DNA of 64,000 bases from Cryptomeria japonica (lineage: Eukaryota; Streptophyta; Pinopsida; Cupressales; Cupressaceae): positions 261,192,437 to 261,256,436 of the forward strand of contig NC_081410.1 of NCBI RefSeq assembly GCF_030272615.1. The letters are read 5' to 3'. The number at the start of each line of letters is the position of its first letter. Positions within the stretch are counted from its first letter, which is position 1. The notes below the pieces were generated by a model. It was not told the origin of the DNA, ran no database searches, and worked only from the letters and a program-made list of their open reading frames with translations. A program made the position numbers and the translations under genes. Positions 35,129 to 46,404 of the stretch are shown here, one piece after another.

Positions 35129-36561
35129 TGTAGTCACATAAATCTGTCCAATTTAACTAAATGAATATTTCTTATTTATTTAATTAAAAATCCACTAGCC
35201 ATCAGTTAATTAAATTAAATATTTGATTAATTCATCTTCAAACATTCTCCTATTAATTAAATAAATTATTCAATTTATTTTAATTAATTCATTATACCAA
35301 ATTCAAATCAATTAAATGAATAAATCATATTTATTTCATTTAATCCCCTATTCATCTTTTAAATAAATTAAATAAAACATTTATTTAAATCATTTATTCC
35401 CCCCCACTTGCATTTTCCTACAAATGCAACTTGCACACATTTATTGAAATAAATTAATTTATTTTAAATAAAAATCCTATTTTCCCTCACCCACCAAACC
35501 CACTTGCAAATCTAATTCCCTTCTAAATGCTTCTAACCCCTTCCTAATTAGCCTAATCCATTCCCTTATTATTGTCACATTCCTAAGTAACTTGGAGTCA
35601 CTTCTCAAAGACTTCAAAGTCTTTGAAAAGCATTTAATGATTTGTGTGTTCAACAATTTAACCTCCAAAGTCTTCCAAAACCACTAATGACTCTTACATG
35701 ACCATTAATGACTCTTACATAACCATTTATGGTTATTTCAACTTGCACTTATGTGTCTCCTCAAACATTTCTTGCTTTGACCATGGTTATCCCTTTTGCC
35801 TTCGCACAAGAGTTTATCCATTGGATAAAAACTTTATTCTTTGAATAAAGAATTTATTCACTCAACCCAACCTGGACCCTAACCCCCAAGTTAACTCCCA
35901 GGTCATGTCAAACATTTAATGCTTATTCCCTCTCCTCTCAACCTATCTCACATTGACACTTGTCAACCAGGGATTGGGTTGAAAGCCCTCACATGGATTG
36001 AATTTCATTCAATCCTGAGCCTTGTTGAGATTACTCAATCTCAACCATCCATTGTTCCATTTTCTTATAAATAGAGCCCATTTCTTCATAATCCAGATCC
36101 CGAAAAACTTGTATGCATTTAATCTATAGTGAATTTTATAGAGCATTTAGCATAAATCACTAATATATTGTTATCTTGGACTAAAATAAATCTTAGTTCT
36201 TTTTCATAATATGTTTAATTAGTTTGTTTTACACTTGCACAGCATAAGCTTGAGATCATCTACAATCTTGAATCTCCATAAGCATCCATAGTGCAAAAAG
36301 CTACTGAGAGTTACACTATTTTGGAACTTGGAGAGGAGAGGAACAAAGGAGAAGGAGCTAAGAACATGTTAAGAGGCATTTGGAGATGCCTTCTTATATT
36401 TGTGTCATTTGTTAAATATGTTAGCATGATCTTAGTATCTCTTTTGATATGCCTGCTTAGATTAGTTCTTGGTTGAATAACACTAACTATTTCTTGTGTG
36501 TTTTTGTGTGTTATATGACTACAGGTTCTAGTCTAACCTTTGGGTATTTTGCAGAGCATCA
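35129..36561 (+). mobile_element. 3' LTR of the Tat element
   Basis: 1433 bp, TGTAGTCACATAAA to GCAGAGCATCA, followed by the CTAAG duplication. TATA box at 36,066-36,073. Scattered substitutions against the 5' LTR indicate some age. Confidence 0.95.
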
Positions 36562-36804
36562 CTAAGTTTTCTCTTTTTAAATACTTTGCTCCAATATTAA
36601 ATAAATACAATATAATAATCCCAATGTTACAATACAACTGATCAAGTGGCCCTGAGAATATTCCCAAGGAATCTCTACATGTTACACGTCCATGTGCAAC
36701 ATCACATAAAAGTATTACATTATATGTCCATGGGAAACGTAATAAATAAATATTACAATTATAAACATTATTATGCAAGGTGTACAACACCTATTTTCCC
36801 AACA
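36562..36804 (-). mobile_element. 5' LTR of the non-coding element, right piece
   Basis: Resumes with the duplicated CTAAG and then TTTTCTCTTTTTAAATACTT, parallel to 13,037-13,275, ending TATTTTCCCAACA. Confidence 0.9.
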
Positions 36805-36809
36805 AAACA

Positions 36810-37838
36810 ACCCATGGCGAGAGAGAGATGTTTAACTTGTCACCTTATAGCTAAGACGTCGACTATTTTAAGATCTAAGTTGGTTGAACCATTTTCTCAA
36901 ATAGTTCTACACTATAAAGCCTTCATAAAGTTGATATTCCCGTAGGTTCTTATTTGTGCACGTATCCCTACTCGTAAGGTTATGTATCTATTATCAAACC
37001 CTTTCATATCCTTTGGGTTCTAATTTCCTCATTTAGACTATGATGATGATATAGTAAGATGTAGAAAAATAATTAGTATGTAAATAGTCAAATCGTGATA
37101 AAAATTTATTTACATTAAGTACTTAGATATGAATTTGAAGTAATGTATTTAGGATCTAGAATATGTCTTACTTAGGATTGAGAAGATTGGTGTTGACTAA
37201 GGATATCTATTAAGAGTATTTGTGTCTATTTGAGTTGTCATAGAATTAATGATTAGTAAATTGATTGTTTCTTTAAAGAAGAGACTAAAATATTGAATTG
37301 GACTTATTGTCTATTAGATATGATTCTTTCATTATTTATCTAACCTGATATAACTTTGTTGATTGTTATTATATATTCAAGAGTATTGTTTGAATTATAT
37401 TCTACTTACTTTTTTTTAAAGTAACTGTTGCTATTTAGGTAATGCTTAAATCATGTATTTATAATGGATAAAATAGTTAAGTTTTTATATCTTTATTCAA
37501 ATTTGGATTTTGATCATGAATTAACCAATAAATGAATTATGTGGAATTTAGTTAAATGAGTTATTTGTAAATTAATCTTGCTTATATGAATTATATTAGA
37601 AGAATTTACTAAGTGAGTTCAATCATTTATTTATTTAAACAAGATAGGTTCTCTTTGGTACAAGTATGTTTTTGATTAAGGAAAAAGCAGGTTTTACAGG
37701 GACCCGAAACCACATTGTTATAGGCTACATGAAAATAAACATCCAAAGTCCACAAAAATAGAGAAGCTATCAAACAGACAAAAAGGACAACATTCCAAAC
37801 CAAAAGATAACAAAAAGCTAAAACCGGACATACACTAA
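36810..37838. other. No recognisable gene
   Basis: AT-rich flank to the right of the nested insertion. The last 160 bases contain minus-strand sequence just downstream of the uncharacterised gene that ends near 37,840. Confidence 0.5.
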
Positions 37839-37839
37839 C

Positions 37840-38760
37840 CTAAGGACTTTAAAGTCTCTGCAATCTCAGCTTCCAGGATATTCATCTCTTGAGCCGCTTT
37901 CTTCAAGTCTTGGATCTCATGAGTGGAAGACTCCACCTTTCTCTTGAGGTTGACTCTAGTTCTCTTCGAGGGACAGGAATCCTCTTTCTTGATTTTTTTC
38001 TTTGTCAGTATCCAAGTCCACGATCAGGGTACCCTTATGGGTTTTATCCAACTTCTCCACCAATGTACTCATAGAGGCCATAAAATTTTTCACAATTTTA
38101 TGGCTTTGCTTCATAATGGTGTTCATTGTTTGCCCGATTTTACCAATTTTCCCTTCAAGCTGCATGGTCTTTTTCTCATTTTCCTTTTCCATTTTATCCA
38201 TTAGTTCCAAGGTTCTTTGGAGGCATTCTGCCATTGACAACTTCTCTTCTTTAGTCCACACTACCCCTGCAGTATTACGAGGCTGCCTTTTTTCTATCTT
38301 TTCATCTAGTTTGCAAGACACTGCCCTGTTCTTTAAGTTAATGTCTTTTAATATTTCATGAAAAACCCATTAAAAAACCCTAAAGAAATGCACAACACCA
38401 TTTCTGGCAAGTGCGAGAATATCATCTGGAAATTCTCCATCCGGTTGAAAGTAATGGTCTTTAGGGAATCTCGGCATATTCTCACTATTAGTGGTAGGGT
38501 GAGAAGAGTAGGATCCATCAGAGGTATTAGTGGCAACAAATGAGTCTTTGGGCATGTCCTCAGAGTAAGAAACCAACTTCTTCTTTGGAGGGGCCTTCAC
38601 CTTATTTTTAGGTTTAGAAAGGGTTTTCATAGGGAGATCTTTTTTACCCAGAGGCTTACTCAAAGGGGTTTTCTTAGGCACCTTCTTAGAGGGGGGAGTA
38701 TCTTCCTCTTCCCAATTAGAATCACATTCATTGTTTCCCTCAGTCAAAATAGTTTAAGTA
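37840..38760 (-). pseudogene. C-terminal half of an uncharacterised gene split by a Copia-like element
   Basis: Minus-strand coding segment. A Lys/Pro-rich linker (TPPSKKVPKKTPLSKPLGKK) comes first. Two charged helical stretches likely to form coiled coils follow (ECLQRTLELMDKMEKENEKK and EIQDLKKAAQEMNILEAEI), ending ...TLKSLG and a stop at about 37,840. A frameshift lies near 37,985. The N-terminal half is at 46,405-46,890, on the other side of the inserted element. The frame continues through the junction when one target-duplication copy is ignored. I cannot name the protein; it resembles ORFs associated with plant retroelements. Confidence 0.55.
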
Positions 38761-38934
38761 TCGCACCCTTCCGAGACCAGGGTCGAAATGGGATTAGACA
38801 GAGCCGACATGTTAACAAAGTGCTCATGAATTAGCTGAATGGGACAAACATTCTAGACATGGTAGTTCCTAGGGCTATTACGATGTTCCTAAAGACAATG
38901 TTTTAGAGAGCACAACAATTAGTAGGGAAATGAA

Positions 38935-40004
38935 TGTTGGCTTGATGATGATTGTAATGGATGACTTCATGTGTTGTCATTGATTTAGTCATTGTAGTTA
39001 AGACAAACCGGTATTACTCCTAAGTCTTTGTATTACAAAACTGGTATTATATGTATAGTTAAGTTCAAGTGGTTTAGAGGATGTCTAATCAGTATATGTA
39101 GACAACCTATATATAAAGGAATGGATTGACACCAGCATGGAGATTCAGTGGAGACCATCAAAGAAGCAAATGGAGGACAATCGGTCTAAGAGTTGGAAGA
39201 GGTTAACTCTTAACCAGTATCGATGTTCCAACGGGTTTCACTGATTGTGTGATGAGTTATCCCTAACCAACAGATTTGGCTGCAATCTATGATGAGTTAT
39301 GTTAGATTGTCCAGATACACTGTACCTAGGAAATTGTTATGTGATTCTTGAGCCGACATGAAATCTAATGTCTATATAATGACATTATGATGAACTATTT
39401 TCATGATGCGAGATAGAAGTGTTGAGTTGTTGAAGGCATTACAGAATATGTTGGTGATGCAACTTTGAGTGAGTGGAAGAGGATCTATTCAAGAAAGGTG
39501 TGCTACTTCTAGATCACACCACCTATTGTTTTCTAATCACTATAACAGTCAAATCCCCTAATCGGGTAAGCTCTAACAAGCTTCATTGTACAAATCCTTT
39601 AACAAGGTGATCCATTAGTTTGGATTTAAAATCCTCTACCGAGGTTACTCCTAACAAGGTACTACCTTTAATAGGGTATAGCTCCTAATAGAGCTTTGGG
39701 ATCTTTAACAGGATTCGCTCCTAGCAGAGCACTTTTGTAGACCTTAACCAGTCAGTTACCTATTACTACAAATAGTTAACTTGTGAGTTCCATCTCATCG
39801 TGGTTTTTCCTAGTTGAGTTTTCCATGTATAAACACTTGTGTTATGGTGGATGTTTTACTTGTTATGGATGCTTTAATATCATTTTGGATTGCATGCATA
39901 GTATTAAGTAAACTGGTTAAGTATCTTTACCGGTCTGTGTTTCAAGTGGTATTTTTTTTATGTCACTGATTCACCCCCCCTCTTAGTGCTTTATAAGTCT
40001 ATCA
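38935..40004 (+). mobile_element. 5' LTR of the pol-less Copia-like element
   Basis: TGTTGGCTTGATGATG to TTTATAAGTCTATCA. Contains TATATATAAAG and a dense run of CTAACAAGGT-like units between 39,550 and 39,750. The GTGGTTTTTCCTAG block is at about 39,800. Confidence 0.95.
39112..39117 (+). promoter_or_regulatory. Candidate TATA box of the 5' LTR
   Basis: TATAAA within CCTATATATAAAGGAATGG. In the 3' LTR the same site reads TATATACAGG (about 45,485), so the box differs between the two LTRs. Confidence 0.5.
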
Positions 40005-40006
40005 AT

Positions 40007-40020
40007 TGGTATCAGAGCCA
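40007..40020 (+). other. Primer-binding site, initiator tRNA-Met type
   Basis: TGGTATCAGAGCCA two bases after the LTR end. Confidence 0.95.
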
Positions 40021-40066
40021 AACTTCCTTAAGGCTTAGTCACTTGGAAGGAAACCCTAAAGCCACC

Positions 40067-41317
40067 ATGGGGGATATGAGTTATTTAGAGATGGCTAGAG
40101 TGCGTTATGCTACCAAGGAAGAGCTTGAAACCCTAAGGGTCCAATTTAAAGCTTCACAAGTCAAAAGGAGAGAGCTAATTGAACAACTATTGGAGATATC
40201 TGATAACAGTTCTTTAGATGAAGCTAACATTGATACATTGGCTGAAGAAGTTGAAAAATTGAATGGTGGAAAGCTAAATATGAGAAGAGAGTTAGAAGCC
40301 CTAACCATTCACATGAGCCAAGAGCTTGAAGCAAGAAGGGTAGTTGAAGACCTAATCAAAGAGAGAGATCATGAGATTGCTAAGATCAAACAAGAGAATG
40401 TAACTTTGCATGAGCATTGGCATGAAGAAAAGGAGGAGAAGGAGGCTTTGCAGCTAGATCTTGAAATGGCGACATCTCTAAGAGAGACTCTTACAAAACA
40501 CAATGAAGATCTTACCAGAGAGCTCACTGAGGCTAATGGAAAGCTTGAAAAGTTCAATAAGAGTTCTTCTATGCTAGATGAACAGATCCAATCTCAAAGG
40601 ATGAAAGGTGACACATCTAGACTAGGTTTTAATTCATTTGAGAAAGGAGAATCTTCCGGTACAAAGAGAAACATACACAAAGGTAAAAATTCTCCTAAGG
40701 CTAACAAGCCTACCAATAAGAAAGTTTTTAAATCTATTTGCTTTGTCTCTCATAAACCTAGACATACTGAAAATATGTGTAGAAGCAGACCTAATGAGAA
40801 TACAGGCTATAATGCAAATGCTAGGTATGTACCTAAGAGATTTGAAGGTCACCGTTTTACATGCAACATGTATGGACATAGATTAGTTGAATGCAAATAT
40901 GGAACAAACAATTTGGCACCTCACATGAATCCAAGACCTAATGGTGACAGGAGGAGAACCTATGACGACCGGGGAAACATGAACTGGCAGAAACCCTATG
41001 TCAACTGGTTTAGTCCATTTGAAATGGAAAAGGTAACTAATTTTATTTGCACCATTTGTAACAATTATGGTCTTGTGGCTATGAATTGCAGAAGGAGAAC
41101 TGGAAGAGGTAATGCAGGACCTTGAAGATCATCTGGAATGGCTTGCTATCATTGTCACAAACTAGGACACATGACAAAGTTTTGTAGATCTAGGAAGAAA
41201 AAACCAGTCAACCACTCTGAAGATTAGAAAGGTAAGCTGAAGGTCAATATTGAGGAAACCAGAGAGGAGATGAACAAAATCTGGAAAAAGAAGAGTGAGG
41301 ACAAGCCTGCAGAATAA
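40067..41317 (+). pseudogene. ORF1: coiled-coil protein with zinc knuckles (gag-like)
   Basis: The ATG at 40,067 lies in GCCACCATGG, a good plant initiation context, 47 bases after the PBS. About 416 codons. Residues 1-190 are heavily charged and helical (KEELETLRVQFKASQVKRRE), predicted coiled coil. A Lys-rich linker follows, then four cysteine clusters. The last is a canonical CX2CX4HX4C knuckle, CYHCHKLGHMTKFC (41,144-41,185). The three before it (CFVSHKPRHTENMC, FTCNMYGHRLVEC, CTICNNYGLVAMNC) each lack one ligand. Stops at 41,123 and near 41,225 precede the last stop at 41,315. Nucleic-acid binding and particle assembly are inferred; it has no obvious Copia UBN2-type gag core. Confidence 0.75.
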
Positions 41318-41857
41318 TCTATCCCTTTACCTAGTATGGAAAATCCTGCACTGGTGAACTAAGCCTTTCAACAGGCCTAAGGGGAGAATAGCGGTAAATT
41401 TACTTCCGGAACCCTTGAAGAATGTGTGGTAAGAGAGTTTACATTCTGAGTTATTTTGTGAGAATCCTTGATATCATAGTCTATTGGTTTTTCAAAAGAT
41501 TGTCAATTGGTTATATTCCTATCAGTATTGGAAGTACTGTTAAGTGGTATATTATGGTTTGTTACCCTATTGGTTGAGCAATTAATGCAGTGGGTAAAGC
41601 TTATAAAAGCAAGTTTTACTATGTTATTTTTACCCTAATTACATTCGAAAGAGAGTTCTTGAGCACCTGCAGAGAGAAAAAGAGATTTGCTAGCTGATTT
41701 TAGACGGATTTGTGTTGCGGATTGAAAGATTCAATCGGATCCAAAGATTAGCAAAGGTGAAACAGGTGTACATTTGAGAGATCAACCGAAAATATTGCTA
41801 GCGCGGAGGAATTAAGGTATTCTTCTGTTAATCTCTCTCAAATCGAGTTTATCCAAA
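41318..41857 (+). other. Spacer between ORF1 and ORF2
   Basis: 540 bases with no coding motif; AT-rich with a GAGAGAAAAAGAG purine patch at 41,670. Confidence 0.6.
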
Positions 41858-44800
41858 ATGGCATTATTGTCTAAGAAAGTAGAGAGATTTATGATCACTG
41901 TTGAACCTATGGAGTCTATGGAAATAGACAAAATAGTGTCATATAATGCTTTGTCTCAAGTTCCTGATGGTGTTATGATAAAAGGTGATTTATCCAATTA
42001 CATTGACTATAAAATTGAAGATTTAGGATCATTATCAATTTAATCTCAATTGAAATCCTTGTGTGATAAAAGTGACAAAATCAAACCCGAGTACATTAGG
42101 GTTTATGAAAAGGGTTTTCATAATGCGGTGTATTTTTTTGACAATTTTGAAGAAGAACATGTTAGGATAATTCTTAGTCGTGTGCATGGTGAAAATATGT
42201 ACCTTGAAAGGTCACACAAAATCACAAAAAAAGCTTCCATGTAGTGATCAGTTTTTGGCAAACCAGTGAAGTTCCTAACCTGAGGAAAATTTCAAAAGAG
42301 ACTATGGTTATGCTAACTCAAACTACCTCTCATGGTCGTGCATTTTCAATTAACAACATTAAGGACCCAACAGTTAGACTAGCTACTATGGTTATTGGGT
42401 ACAAGATATTTTATTCCAGTAAAATGAACAATGTGCCATCTGCAGCTGTGCATACAACTTACATAATGATTGCTGAGAATGTAAATTATGACCTATGTGA
42501 GGCTATAAGGAGTCAAATGATGTTGAACCTGCAATCAATTAAGAAAGACAATAGTCAAAAGTTCAAAATTGGTCAATTATTGATTGGTCTATTATTTTAT
42601 TTTTAAAATTTCCTACCAGGAATAGGTGACATTCAATGGTCAAAAGACCTACCAGTAACTGCTCAAATCAAGAACAACATTAAGGTTGTAAAGAACACAT
42701 TCTCTACTGCAATGAATAGATATTTTAATGAATTCCAAAAGAAGATGAGCATGAGGCTGAGGCTACTTGAAGATGTGGTGAAAAACTTTGCAAAAGACAT
42801 ATGTTTCATAGTCACCACAAACTTTTGTCTTATGGAGGTCGTAGAACTCGAGGAGGATGAAATGAGTTATGTAGTCAATTATGACTTATTGATCGGATAT
42901 GCCAACAACCTTTTGGAATATCCCAAGGATAAGAAGAAGAAAAGACTAGGAACATACGAGGAAAGAAATGCACCTTCTGAACCTAGTCCTGCCAAATAGA
43001 AGAAGAAGAAGAAAGATGAATAAGCACCTCCAGTGACCACCGGTACAAGGGTGACAAGAAATGTTCAAGTCAAAAAGGAACCTTTATCCAAAGTATATGC
43101 TAAGAAGTAGACTACAACAAAGAAGAGAGGAAGGTAACTTATTCCTCAAGCAAAATTTGATGCTACCGACACTGAAGAGGAACCAAAGAAAATGAAAGCA
43201 ACTGCTAAGAAAGACAAACCAGTAGAAGACACCTCACAAAATGGCATTCCTATTAATTCTTTATCTTACAAACCTATGACCAATTTTGAGAGAACTGTAA
43301 AAACATTATGGAGGAATAGGTTTGATAATGTGAAAGAATGTTTTGATTCATTTGATGAAGATCAGAAGGAACAATTGTTCAAAAGGTAATCAACTACTTA
43401 TGTCAATACAATTGATTGCCTCGTGATCTTAAAGATGATCTTTCTGATTCTTTGTATTCTATTCTTACAAATAAGTGGGAAGTGGTTGTTGAACAAGATC
43501 AAGAAATAATTGAGTATTTTCATTCAATATTCTCTTGATTTGTTTAGAGATGAAATATTAGCATTGCTTGATAATTTCAAAGGACAGTTTCATTTTAAGG
43601 CAAGACGATTGATGTTAATGAATGGAAAGATGCAATCTGTTGAAGTTGAAACTCATCAGATAGCTAGAAATATTCAAAGGATACATGAGCAAATAAAGTC
43701 TCATAAGACTGATCAAACAGAGACTGGAGCACAACTGGAGTTAGATGAAGAATAAATTATTGCACCAGATATTGTCTATCTTATTAAGCATAAGGATGAC
43801 ACTACTTCTCTACCAGTTATCTTTGTAGATGATATTCTAGACACCATAAATTTATCTGGAAATATCATTGAACCATTTATGCAACCATTATAGCCACTGG
43901 TTATTACTGTTACACAAGAAAAAGTAGTTGAAGCACCGGTAATTCAACCTAGTGTGGATATTCAACCTCTGTCAGAAAAAGAACACCCAGTGGAAAATCA
44001 ATTGCCACCAGTTGCAATGATTACTTAGGAAAAAAAAAAAAAGGTAGAAAAAGAGAAAGAGAAACCTGAGAAAGAGGTTCAAGTGAAGGAATCGAAACAG
44101 AAAAAGGAGGAAGAGAAAGAGAAAATAGAGGAGAAGATACCAACTGAAAAGGAAAAAGTAATTGTTAAGCAGCACATTGATGATGTAGATGACTCAATAG
44201 GCATGAAAGGGCCTATAGATGTAGACAATATGAGTTCATCTTAACTCATGGAGATTGCAATAGTGATGCAATCTAGAGCTCAGAAGAAATGATTAAAAGA
44301 GAAGAGGAAGGAAGCATAAACAATTCAAATTGTCGTTGAGATTCTGTCTAGGCTTCTACCAGAGACCGACATTGGAAACTTGTCAACTCCTATTAGAAAG
44401 CTTGGATAGCTGGTTGTTGATGCTTTTGACCAACTGAAGTTCCTTGAAGAAGTTGCTCAGACTTTAGCTGGGAAGAATTACAGAAAGAAAATAGGAGAGC
44501 AAACAATGACAGATATTGATAATAAGAAGATTTCTTTATCCTTGAATAAAGATCTTTTAAGGACAACAATTAAAATAGGAGGAAGGATACTAGCCTATAC
44601 ATCTAATTTTTCTTTTTTCTATACTAATTTGATTAAGAAGTGAGAAGAGATAGAATAGGAACTGGAAAGGATATGTACTGCCTACATATCTTTACAGGAT
44701 TCAGCCTTAGCATTTGGCAAATTAGTTGATGATTTGCAAAATCAGTTAGATGTCTATGATTATGAACAGGATAAGAGACTCTGATCCTTAAAAGAGCTAA

Positions 44801-45034
44801 AGAACTAGTTAAGACCCAAAGTGGACATCTTACAACGGGCATACAAGGATGCATAAGCGGTTTTGGCTACTCCAGAGACAAGCACAGTGGATGCAATGGA
44901 AGAATTCGCTGCACAAGTTATGACAACCATTGAGATCACTAAAACCTTGTTGGAAACATGGGAAAATGATTTTTCTTAGATGAAGATCACTTTCAGTGAT
45001 ATTTTCTTGCAAATTGCAGTGAACAGTCCTTGAA
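41858..45034 (+). pseudogene. ORF2: long uncharacterised protein in place of pol
   Basis: From ATG 41,858 (MALLSKKVERFMITVEPM) about 1,050 codons to a stop near 45,032. There is one frameshift near 42,240 and about 20 in-frame stops (TAA, TAG and TGA all present). Segments in order: a globular N-terminal part (IDKIVSYNALSQVPDGVMI; then ISKETMVMLTQT, GRAFSINNIKDPTVRLATMV, YDLCEAIRSQMMLNLQSIKK, FKIGQLLIGLLFYF). Then come Lys-rich linkers (42,930-43,210) and a helical part (NFERTVKTLWRNRFDNVKEC). A Glu/Lys-rich tract (44,030-44,160) precedes a long helical C-terminus. No protease, integrase, RT or RNase H motif and no membrane segment. Placed where pol belongs. I do not recognise it; weak resemblance to the gene at 46,405-46,890 suggests a common family of plant retroelement ORFs. 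Confidence 0.65.
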
Positions 45035-45257
45035 AAGACATATTTTTATATATGTAACTTTTTGATGCAAATTTTGATATAATATATATGTATTTTACTT
45101 TTCAATTTGGCATTGTTGTCAAAGGGGGAGTAGAAATATGTATGTGTTGTTAAAATTTTCTATGTATTGTTAAGGGGGAGTTGAAATATGTTTGTACATT
45201 TTTTTTGTAAGCACACTTAGTTGTATAGTTGCAAATTTTTCTAAGTGTTGTCATCAA

Positions 45258-45273
45258 TGCCAAAGGGGGAGAT
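45258..45273 (+). other. Polypurine tract of the pol-less element
   Basis: TGCCAAAGGGGGAGAT directly before the 3' LTR. Two further tracts of the same kind lie upstream at 45,119-45,130 and 45,171-45,180. Confidence 0.9.
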
Positions 45274-46399
45274 TGTTGGCTTAATAATTATTGTAATGGA
45301 TGATGTCATGTGTTGTCATTGATGGCACATGTATAGACACACATATGTTCACATTGTCATAATCATCTTAGTTAAGACAAACCAATATTACTCCTAAGAC
45401 TTTGTATCGCAAAAGTAGTATTATATGTATAGTTAAGTTCAAATTGTTTAGAGGATGTCTAACCGGTATATGTAGACAACCGGTATATACAGGAATGGCT
45501 TGACACCAGCATGGAGATTCAATGGAGACCATCAAAGAAGCAAATGGAGGACAATCGATCTAAGAGCTGGAAGAGGTTAACTCTTAACCAGTATCAATGT
45601 TCCAACCGATTTCACTGATTATGTGATGAGTTATCACTGATCGTGATGGATTATCCCTAATTGACAGATTTGGTGGCAATCTGTGATGAGTTATGTTAGA
45701 TTGTCCAGATACACTATACCTCAGAAATTGTGATATGATTCCTGAGCCAACATGATATCAAATGTCTATATAATGATATTATGATGAACTATTTTCATGA
45801 TGCGAGATAGAAGTGTTGAGTTGTTGAAGGCGTTGCAGAATATGTTGGTGATGCAAATTTGAGTGAGAAGAATAGGATCTATTCAATCAAGTTGTGCTAC
45901 TTCTAGATCACACTACCTGTTGTTTTCTAATCACTGCAATAGTCAAATCCCTAACCTGGTAAGCTCTAACAAGCTTCATTGTAAAAATACTCTAACAAGG
46001 TGATCCATTAGTTTGGATTTAAAATCCTCTATCGAGGTAACTCCCAACAGGGTACTACCTTTAACAGGGTATGGCTCCTAATAGAGCTTTGGGATCTTTA
46101 ATAGGATTCACTCCTAGCAGAGCACTTTTGTAGACCTTAACTGGTTAGTTACCTATTACTGCCAATATTTAACTTGTGAGTCCCATCTCACCATGGTTTT
46201 TCCTAGTTGGGTTTTCCACGTATAAAAACTTGTGTTATGGTGGATGTTTTACTTGTTGTGGATGCTTTAATATCATTTTGGATTGCATGCATAGTATTAA
46301 GTAAACTGGTTAAGTATCTTTACCGGTCCGTGTTTCAAGTGGTATTGTTTTTGCTGTCACTGATTCACCCCCCCTTCTCAGTGCTTTATAAGTCTATCA
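45274..46399 (+). mobile_element. 3' LTR of the pol-less Copia-like element
   Basis: TGTTGGCTTAATAATT to ATAAGTCTATCA. Colinear with the 5' LTR with many substitutions and small indels, so the insertion is not recent. Confidence 0.95.
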
Positions 46400-46404
46400 A
46401 AGAA

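Larger units (their letters stand above)
17882..36561 (+). mobile_element. Complete Tat-lineage Ty3/gypsy retrotransposon, 18.7 kb
   Basis: Both LTRs (1475 and 1433 bp), PBS, PPT and a perfect 5-bp target duplication (CTAAG at 17,877-17,881 and 36,562-36,566) are present. The order is 5' LTR, repeat-rich leader, gag-pro-pol in one frame, a 2.6-kb low-complexity region, an antisense plant-mobile-domain gene, inverted AGCGCT arrays, PPT and 3' LTR. The second, archaeal-type RNase H after the usual one assigns it to the Tat lineage. It is inserted in the 5' LTR of the minus-strand non-coding element. The coding region is dead through about 20 stop codons. Confidence 0.95.
12528..36809 (-). mobile_element. 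Non-coding LTR retroelement (Copia-type signals), split by a Tat insertion
   Basis: A minus-strand LTR element. Its 3' LTR is 12,533-13,275, PPT 13,276-13,290 and PBS 17,362-17,373. The 5' LTR is 17,376-36,804, interrupted by the 18,680-bp Tat element plus its 5-bp duplication. Removing the insert leaves a 744-bp 5' LTR; its partner measures 743-744 bp. AAACA flanks both sides (12,528-12,532 and 36,805-36,809), consistent with a 5-bp target duplication if the first T of the left LTR has been lost. The PBS matches the tRNA-Met site used by Copia elements. The 4.1-kb interior has no gag or pol motifs, so the element was probably mobilised in trans. Confidence 0.85.
38935..46399 (+). mobile_element. 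Copia-like LTR retroelement without pol
   Basis: 7,465 bp. Two LTRs (1070 and 1126 bp) start TGTTGGCTT and end CTATCA. A tRNA-Met PBS, a PPT and an imperfect 5-bp duplication (ATGAA at 38,930-38,934, AAGAA at 46,400-46,404) frame it. The interior encodes a zinc-knuckle coiled-coil protein (ORF1) and a long unknown protein (ORF2). No protease, integrase, RT or RNase H is seen in 5.3 kb. It is therefore non-autonomous but not non-coding. Both ORFs are broken by stops. Confidence 0.9.
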
